Below are positions 57,357-64,000 of a DNA stretch of 64,000 nucleotides, piece by piece. The notes beneath the pieces were generated by a model. That model did no database searches, was not told the origin of the DNA, and saw only the letters and a program-made list of their open reading frames with translations. Source of the DNA: Anniella stebbinsi (lineage: Eukaryota > Chordata > Lepidosauria > Squamata > Anniellidae); assembly GCA_029215795.1 (NCBI GenBank), contig JARDYH010000003.1, positions 14,397,001 through 14,461,000 on the forward strand, read 5' to 3'. The position numbers and the translations under genes are program-made. Each line of letters opens with the position of its first letter. Within the stretch, counting starts at the first letter, position 1.

Positions 57357-57700
57357 TTTTCTACACAAGGCATTTGTTGTGAGCTGATCATTTCCTACTC
57401 ATGGTTATTTATGGATTCTTTAGACAATGTTGTGCTGATCGTCTAGTTTTGCTTCTGTTTGTAAACAGCGCTTTCCACAAGTATTTTTTTGGAGCAGGGA
57501 AAATGGGGTATAATTTCTGATGGTGAAAAAAAGTATGATTTCCTCTTGGGCATTTGCTCTATTCCACTACACCACAGTGCCACCTACAGGTTATATAGTG
57601 GGAAAGCAGGAAAGGAAACACTACTTGTGCAGTTCTCAGATCTCAATTCTGCAATGAAACTAGAAGTAGATGCTGTGGATTAATAGCTTTGTGTAGAAAA
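57357..57700 (+). mobile_element. Family J non-autonomous DNA element
   Basis: Perfect 12-bp inverted ends TTTTCTACACAA and TTGTGTAGAAAA enclose 344 bp. Shares most of its interior with 58804-59155 in the same orientation ('ccacagtgccacct'). No duplication is visible next to the tips. Confidence 0.68.
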
Positions 57701-57724
57701 ACCCATAGTCCAACCCATCTAGAG

Positions 57725-58065
57725 GGCACCAGGTTGTGGAGGGTTGCTCTAGGTGATTGGTTCTATTGTTGAACTGTTCTTCATGAGATATGCTCAACTG
57801 AAATCTACCTTCCTGTAACTTAAGTCCATTTGATCTTCCCTTCTCTTTCTCTGTGTGTCTTCACGTATTTGAAGAATTCTATCATGTCTCCTCTCATTCT
57901 TCTCTTTCCCAGGCTAAAAATACCCAATTCCTCCAACCTTTCTCATAGGGATGGTTTCCCATACTGCTGACCATCTTTGTTGTCCTCTTCTGAACCTGTT
58001 CCAATTTGGCTGCATGTTCCTTAAACATGCATGACACCCAGAATTGGACACATCCATTTGAACTG
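57725..58065 (-). repeat. CR1 LINE 3' end, old copy
   Basis: 'gtattgaagaattctatcatgtctcc' region followed by 'ccaggctaaaaatacccaa' and 'tctgaacctgttccaatttg', the reversed CR1 ORF2 end with more divergence than 6243. Confidence 0.78.
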
Positions 58066-58249
58066 CATTTCCCTCTATTTGCCCTTGTGCATATTACTGG
58101 TTTGTTTGCTCATAGTTTCAAGCTTATACTGACTTTTAGCTTACTTCAGCATGCATGTGTGTGTGTATGAATGACTGGGTTTGCACCATCATGGAAGTTG
58201 GAATAAGCTAATCATTCCTCTCTTAGACTAACCTACTTTAAAAGGTTGT

Positions 58250-58483
58250 TGTATGCATGCAGCACCGGGTGAAATTCCCTCTTCATTACAACAGTTAAAG
58301 CTGCAGGAGCCCTGCCCACTTTTGTATCTGGTCACACCAGGCAGGCTTCATGCAGCTTTAACTGACGAAGAGGGAATTTCACCAGGTGCTGCATGCATAC
58401 AAATGACACCTGCTGAAATTCCCTTTTCTATACAACTGTTAAAGATACAGGAGCCCTGTTCTCCTTTTCATATGGTCACCCTA
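58250..58483. mobile_element. Family A hAT MITE, variant 2, left-truncated
   Basis: Begins inside the loop (GCATGCAGCACCGGGTG) and ends CATATGGTCACCCTA. Left tip absent. Confidence 0.85.
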
Positions 58484-58559
58484 CTGTATGTGCAGCATTG
58501 CGTTGTTTCTCGTCCTCTGTGAAGCATTGCAAAGCTACTTCTTTTTCAAGCCAGAGGCC

Positions 58560-58676
58560 AGGCTTCCTCAATCTGGCACCCTCCAAAAATGTTAGACTAC
58601 AATTCCCATGCTGGCTGGGTATGGAGAGAGTTACAATCCAACAAAACTGGATGGCACCAGGTCAGGGAAGGCAGCC
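58560..58676. repeat. Family F short palindromic repeat
   Basis: 'ttcctcaatctggcaccctcc' and 'ggatggcaccaggtcaggg' as opposing ends. Confidence 0.65.
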
Positions 58677-58803
58677 ATAGGTCATCAGTTCCAGCTTGGC
58701 CAAAGGGAAAGAGAAAATTGTCTTTGTGCCAATCCTATGTTATATCCCCAGTTCAACTCTTGTTTATCACACTGGAAGGAGAGACGTAGGATGAAAGACA
58801 GGA

Positions 58804-59155
58804 GGCTTGTCTACACAAGGCATTTATCATGCACTCATCCTTCCCTGCTCATAGTTGTTTATGGGTTATTTAGATGGCAAAGTGATCCTGCAGTTTTGCT
58901 TCTGTGTCTAACCAGCACTTTCAGTGAGTTTTTTCAGAGCAGGAAAAATGCAGCATTTAATTGTAAAAGTGAAAGGAAGTGTGATTTTCTCTTGTGTATT
59001 TACGCTATTCTGCTATACCACAGTGCCACCTAGAGGTTATGAAGCAAGAAAGCAGGTAAGGAAATGCTCCTCGTGTAGTGCTTGTATCACAGTCCTATGA
59101 TGAAAGTGAAAGCAAGTACAGCTGGTTAACGGCCTCATGGAGAAAAGCTCAGAGT
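58804..59155 (+). mobile_element. Family J non-autonomous DNA element
   Basis: Left end TTGTCTACACAAGGCA, right end GCCTCATGGAGAAAAGC. Interior homologous to 57357-57700. Confidence 0.65.
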
Positions 59156-59179
59156 CACACATGCTTGCTGATCAGTTGA

Positions 59180-59252
59180 GGTCTGAAACAGAGCTTCGGC
59201 TATGGAACGGTATATAAATGTAATAAATGAAATGAATGAAATGAAATAATAA
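59180..59252 (+). repeat. L2-like LINE 3' tail
   Basis: 'cttcggctatggaacggtat' and an AATGAAATGA tail. Confidence 0.6.
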
Positions 59253-60326
59253 CTTGCATGTGTGAAGGAGTCATCCCATAATGTGTGAAGGAGTCATCCC
59301 ATATATAGCATCACAGAACTTCCTGATCTCCTCAAATCGCATCAGACACAATGTTTTTCAATGGAGTCAATCCACCTTTGTTAAAGCATACACAGAACAC
59401 AAAGAGGGGTTATTATGGTGGTGCCCCCTGCCCCCAATGTGTTCAGCTGGTGGCCTGCACAGAGCCTGCACACATACAACCTGTACACACACAATTGGGA
59501 ACCGTGCATGTGGAAAAAGGCTACACACATCCATGTTGTATACATGTAAACTCTGTACAGATCTTTGGCTCAACTCATGGAGATCATGGACATTTGACCA
59601 ACTGCTCACCCATCCATGGGTTCATTGTATCCTCTTTGGTCATTTGAACAGGGATCAAGTGTGCAGTACTCAAATGTGCAGCAACCAAGCGATGGAGATG
59701 CATGTGTGAACCAGCCCAAAGTCATTAAGGGTATCAAGTAAAATGCTGTAGGACGCCAAGAGCATAATCCCTCCATATTTGGTCAAACAGAGATGGCAAG
59801 TCAGGTCAGTAGTTAAGACATGAAGCTCAAGTCGCCACCAATCAACTGAAAGCTCCATCTGAGGTTCTTATTTCCTTACTAGACATTATTATTTATAATC
59901 ATCTGGCCAAAGATAACAAGTGCTATATTTTTCCAAGAGGTCTGCCCAAGGCCAATATCTAAAACGCCATGTAGACGGCAATTCTCTAAAGAAGGAAGGG
60001 AAAATAGAAGCTGAGAGCGAAGAGCAGGGAGACGACTGCTCCTCGTTTGCCATACTGGGTTACCCTTATCACAGGAAGTAGCCTTATACAAGGTAAGGCT
60101 ATTTCTCCATCTTCGCCAGGTTTTGTCTACTGCAAGCAGTTTTGTCCAATAAACAAACAAATAAGTGCCCCCTGTTGGTGGCAGGGAGAACACTGGCCTT
60201 TGTTCAGATTGGTGAGGGAGCTAGGACGGGGCAGAGCAGAAAATTCTGCTCATTGAGATCTGACCTCTTGAGATTTCACCCTATTTTACTACTCAGGAAA
60301 AGAGGGCCTATGTAATTACATGCCTA
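59253..60326. other. Gene-free stretch
   Basis: Frames of 60-142 codons overlap in several phases; no domain recognised. Confidence 0.3.
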
Positions 60327-60815
60327 AGGCAGGAGCTACGCTACCACTTTATAATGGTAATGAAGTGGACTAACAACTGTTGGGGCCCATGAATAGGCTG
60401 ACCAGATAAAATCCAGGTCAGGGCTCATGTAACTTTAACAGTTGTAGAGAAAAGGGAATTTCAGCCAGTGTCATTTGTATGCAATTAGTTCCCAGTGAAA
60501 TTCCCTCTTCATCACCACAGTTAAAGGTACATGCACTATACTAGAGTGACCATATACAAAAGAAGGCAGGGCCCCTGCAACTGTAACTGTTGTGATGAAG
60601 AGAGAATTTCACCAGGAACTAATTGCATACAAATGACACTGGCTGAAATTCCCTTTTCTCTACAACTGTTAAAGTTACAGGAGCCCTGACCTGGATTTTA
60701 TCTGGTCACCCTATTTTATATACCACTTTCATACCGCTATATCCTGCTTGGTGTGGCTATTGCCTTTTATATACCACTTTCATACCGCTATATCCTGCTT
60801 GGTGTCGATCTGGCC
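60327..60815 (+). repeat. Family K repeat split by family A
   Basis: Left piece 60327-60393 ('aggcaggagctacgctacc'), right piece 60714-60815 with a duplicated 'ccgctatatcctgcttggtg' block. Confidence 0.6.
60394..60713 (+). mobile_element. Family A foldback hAT MITE, full length, nested
   Basis: Starts TAGGCTGACCAGATAAAATC and ends TTATCTGGTCACCCTA, type II on both sides. Flanks CCCATGAA and TTTTATAT do not match. Confidence 0.93.
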
Positions 60816-61039
60816 ACTGTTCCAGAGAGAGGAAAACTCAACTCCAGCTGCTCTAATAACACTCTATGGAAAAGAACAACATCAACAAAACAGCTTCAGT
60901 CAACTTGTTGGAGGGGGGGGGGGGTGGAATTAAAGTGCACACATCACTAGTAGCATTTGGATTGATTAAATAAAGCTCCAGTCCAAATGATCGAACAAGG
61001 TTATTGTGCATGACGAACTGTTCAGTGAAATTATATACC
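60816..61039. other. Short gene-free stretch with G run
   Basis: G run at about 60911-60924. Confidence 0.4.
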
Positions 61040-61175
61040 AGGTAATCTCTGAATACCAGTTGCTGGGGAACGTGAGCCGGTGGGGGTGGGGGGGTGCTAT
61101 AATACTCATGTCCTATTTGTGGGCTTCTCATAGGCATCAGGTTGGTCAATGTGGGAGCAGAACATTGGACAAGAT
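61040..61175 (+). repeat. CR1-type LINE 3' fragment
   Basis: 'ccagttgctggggaacgtgag' and 'ctcatgtcctatttgtggg' match the 260 and 43094 copies. Confidence 0.6.
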
Positions 61176-61180
61176 AGCCA

Positions 61181-61440
61181 TTGATTGATTGATTGAATGA
61201 TTGATTGATTGACTGATTGCATTATCTACCGCCCAATAGCAGAAGCTCTCTGGGCGGTTTACAAAAATGAAAACCATGACAAGTATTCAAAATATAAAAC
61301 AACAACAATATAAAAACATAGCATAAAAATACAATATAAGAGCACAAGCAGGATAAAACCAAGCAGCAATGCAGAAATTAATACAGATTTAAAATACAAA
61401 TTTAAAACAGCAAAGTTAACAATTAGACTGGGACATGACA
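61181..61440 (-). repeat. L2-like LINE 3' end with (GATT)n
   Basis: GATT-rich tail then 'agctctctgggcggtttac' and an A-rich 3' UTR. Matches 61925-62160. Confidence 0.72.
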
Positions 61441-61924
61441 AGGCATTTGTCAGGGCCCCCAGGACTGGCAGAGAACTCACTACAATAAAAACGCCCTCAC
61501 TGCCAGGTTGCTTGCACAGTGCATGCAAGAAGGTCAGCTGGAGCCTACCTTGCGTGCCCCACCTCTCCCAGGTTGAGGGAAGCATTGAAAGTGTCATGCC
61601 CAAGAGCCCCCAAAATCCTGGAATCAGCCCTGCCAAGAATAGACCTTTCAGAGTTTACTCTTTTTGATATGGAGTGGCAGCTTCTTTTCACTTTAAACAT
61701 AACATGTCTTATGGGCAATTCAAGATGTTTCTAGTGCACATTAGTAACCAGAAAGAAAGGAATCAGTAATAAGACGCAGCAGCTAGACATCCATTTGAAA
61801 TCTGAGTGGTTGCAGGGCCGCTGATCTAGAAAGCAGCTAGGGCAGTTCAGAAAATGACAGATAGGAGCTGAACGCCTATGATTATTATATCGAGGAGAAT
61901 ATAGACCTGAAGCCCAGTGAAGTA
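61441..61924. other. Gene-free stretch, possible LINE remnants
   Basis: 61440-61640 could be diverged ORF2 sequence of the adjacent LINE; not proven. Confidence 0.3.
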
Positions 61925-62510
61925 ATATTTATTTATTTATTCATTCATTCATTGATTGCATTTCTGTACCACCCAATAGCCAAAGCTCTCTGGGCAGTTT
62001 ACAAAACTGAAAACCATGAAAACCATTAAAAATATAAAACAAACAACAGTGTAAAAACATAATATAAAATATGATATAAAAGCACAACCAGGGTAAAACC
62101 GAGCAGCAATGCAGAAATCTATACAGTTTTAAAATATAGATTTAAAACAGCGAAGTTTAAAAAAAACTAAGCTGGTAAGCTGTTAAAATACTGAGAAAAT
62201 AAAAGGGTCTTCACCTGGCGTCTAAAGGAATATAATGTAGGTGCCAGGCAAACCTCTCTAGGGAGCTCAACCCACAGCTGGGGTGCCACAGCAGGAAAGG
62301 CCCTCCTCCTGGTTGCCACCTGCCTCACTTCCTTTGGCAGGGGCTCACAGAGAAGGACCCCTGAGGATGATCGTAGGGTCTGGGCAGGTACATATGGGAG
62401 GAGGCGTTCCTTCAGATAACCTGGCCCCAAGCCGTTTAGGGCTTTGAAAGTTAATACCAGCACTTTGAATAATGTTAGACAATGTTTGTAAGGAACAATA
62501 ATATTCACTA
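61925..62510 (-). repeat. L2-like LINE 3' end
   Basis: Minus-strand frame 62167-62508 shows LTFKALNGLGPGYLKERLLP, LWVELPREVCLAPTL and FRRQVKTLLFSQYF, the ORF2 C-terminus, followed by an A-rich 3' UTR and an ATTC/ATTT tail at 61927-61955. Confidence 0.83.
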
Positions 62511-62745
62511 GGACAAATAGGAGAGGAAGGGACTGTAAGAGTACAGGGCAGTTTTATGCCAAATTAGATATTTGAGCTAACATTGATCCACCAAAGCTCA
62601 CAAATGAAAAAGGTCCATCTGCCATCATTGCGATCACCATATTTCTGTCAGAGCTGGGATATTTGGCTCTTCGAGCGATTCAATATGAGAGTCCTTTTGC
62701 ATTCAGGCTTTTATTTCTATAGATCAAGTTACACAGATATGTAGA
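62511..62745. other. Gene-free stretch
   Basis: No feature recognised. Confidence 0.3.
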
Positions 62746-62747
62746 TC

Positions 62748-63042
62748 ATTATCACACAGGTGATTTTAAGCACACCCACCTCAGCTTTGCTCCACTTCTT
62801 CAGCGCTGGGCTCGCATGACGTCATTCCCCTCCTGATGCTCTCTCGCCCTGAGGTCGCAGGTTTTCGTTTCTGTTTCGATTTATCCCTCGATGGGCAAAG
62901 TCCGAAACAGAGGAAGTTCAATAGGCCAAGCTGAAGTATCGCAGCAATACTGACCACGTGTGATTCAACATGCTAGACTCGGATAGGAAATGGAGGGGGA
63001 AACCACAGAAGCAACCCGGGGGGGAAATAGTAGGTGTGATAA
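62748..63042 (+). mobile_element. TTATCACAC-ended DNA element
   Basis: Ends TTATCACACAGG and GTGTGATAA. Uninterrupted version of the element at 31643, about 295 bp, with 'cgcatgacgtcattcccc' and 'ttcgtttctgtttcgattta' inside. Confidence 0.7.
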
Positions 63043-63194
63043 AGCCCGTATTCTAAAGACTAGTGAAATAGCTTGCAGCGCTTTCCAACACGAACAATTG
63101 GCAAGGGCCTCTCAGCTTGACTCTGGAAAGATAATCTTAAACTAAAATCCATCTAGCATTGTAGTTCCCAGCAAAAGATTAACATACATACTTC

Positions 63195-63514
63195 TAGGCT
63201 GACCATCTGAAAAGGAGGACAGGACTCATGTAACTTTAACAGTTCCAGAGAAAAGGGAATTTCAGCCTGCGTCATTTGTATGCAATTAGTACCTAGTGAA
63301 ATCACCTCTTCATCAAAGCAATTAAAGTTGCATGCACTATATTAGAGTGACCATATACAAAAGAAGGCAGGGCCCCTGCAGCTTTAACTGCTGTAATGAA
63401 GAGGGAATTTCACCAGGTATGAATTGCATACAAATGACTCTGGCTGAAATTCCCTCTTCTCTACAACTGTTAAAGTTACATGAGCCCTGTCCTCCTTTTC
63501 AGATGGTCAGCCTA
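63195..63514 (+). mobile_element. Family A foldback hAT MITE, full length
   Basis: Starts TAGGCTGACCATCTGAAAAG and ends CAGATGGTCAGCCTA. A perfect 8-bp duplication CATACTTC lies at 63187-63194 and 63515-63522. Both arms share the same change (CATCTG versus the usual CATATG). Confidence 0.95.
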
Positions 63515-63562
63515 CATACTTCGATACCAAATTATCATAAATAAGACTTCAAAAACTGACCA

Positions 63563-63910
63563 AGGGGCTGTCTATAAGTGTTCAAAGCCTTGCGGTGGCT
63601 GCGCATCGGCGCTGCATCAGTTATATGATGCAGATTCGCAACCACCATGGGGCTTTTCCGCGAAGCTGCGCTGTTAAGAAGTCAGAGATTTACGCCAACT
63701 TTTTTGTTGGGAGAGAAATCACCCCAGCTCTTCCATCATCTGTCTTCGCTTAATATTCGATCTGAGGAGGGGTGCATTCTGGGTAGATGCCAGAAGCCAG
63801 GAAGAGAGTGGGGGTGGCTCCAGTACCTGGATGACCGCTGGAACCCCTGCGCTCTCTCCTGGTGTGGGGATTACCCGACACCACCCTGCCGGAGCAAAAA
63901 TGCAGGGTTT
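63563..63910 (+). repeat. Family M repeat
   Basis: 'ggggctgtctataagtg' through 'gcaaccaccatggggctttt' and 'ctgcgctctctcctgg', as at 56645-57060. Frames over it are incidental. Confidence 0.55.
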
Positions 63911-64000
63911 TGGAGGAATATGGCAGGACCCAAGAGAATTCAAGACCTGTTAGATATCCAAGCATAAAAGACATTGATCTCCGTGAGGTCTTGTCAGCTG

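Noticed and set aside
28957..63544. A recurring frame of about 55 codons (beginning MTIYKRRQGP) in family A copies at 28957, 38548, 49568, 54768 and 63332
   Set aside because: It is the same MITE sequence each time, starts in the inner tip and runs through both arms. No start context or coding constraint is visible; a non-coding palindrome with few stops explains it.

Overview
This window looks like non-coding nuclear DNA of a vertebrate, most likely a squamate reptile (inference). No rRNA or tRNA gene, no bacterial-style operon and no confidently identifiable protein-coding gene was found. Long open frames are absent (the longest is 256 codons, in a CpG-rich repeat-like stretch). Interspersed repeats occupy a large share of the sequence: 3'-end fragments of CR1-type and L2-like LINEs, a tRNA-derived SINE, and many short non-autonomous DNA transposons. 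This combination is typical of lizards and related reptiles.

The dominant element is a palindromic (foldback) hAT-type MITE of about 320 bp, here called family A. It begins TAGGSTGACCA and appears about 19 times, whole or partial. Eight copies are flanked by perfect 8-bp target-site duplications, each with a different sequence, which places the family in the hAT superfamily. Several copies are nested in other repeats (CR1, a TTATCACAC-ended element, an ACACCAAGCAGG element). One copy was itself split by a 1.32-kb CpG-rich hAT-like element (family B) with its own perfect 8-bp duplication and an internal array of about 240-bp palindromic units.

Layout. 0-8 kb: CR1 3' ends, three family A copies, one family D hAT-like element. 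8-15 kb: mostly unique sequence with an LINE tail, a GCGCATTA-rich element, a SINE and a family C hAT-like element. 15-20 kb: truncated family A, polypyrimidine tract, family A variants, L2-like LINE, family D. 19.9-20.2 kb: one open frame behind a good splice-acceptor-like sequence, the only candidate exon. 20-26 kb: family E elements and the nested A/B insertion. 26-39 kb: LINE ends, CR1 ends and five family A copies. 39-50 kb: simple repeats, a second GCGCATTA element, paired copies of several unclassified repeats. 50-57 kb: SINE, family A variant, AT-rich unique sequence with homeodomain-type motifs, a CR1 split by family A. 57-64 kb: family J and F elements, CR1, L2-like LINEs and the last family A copies.

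No genes work together here in a pathway sense. The story is a record of layered transposition in intergenic or intronic DNA, with a few unique AT-rich blocks that could be regulatory.
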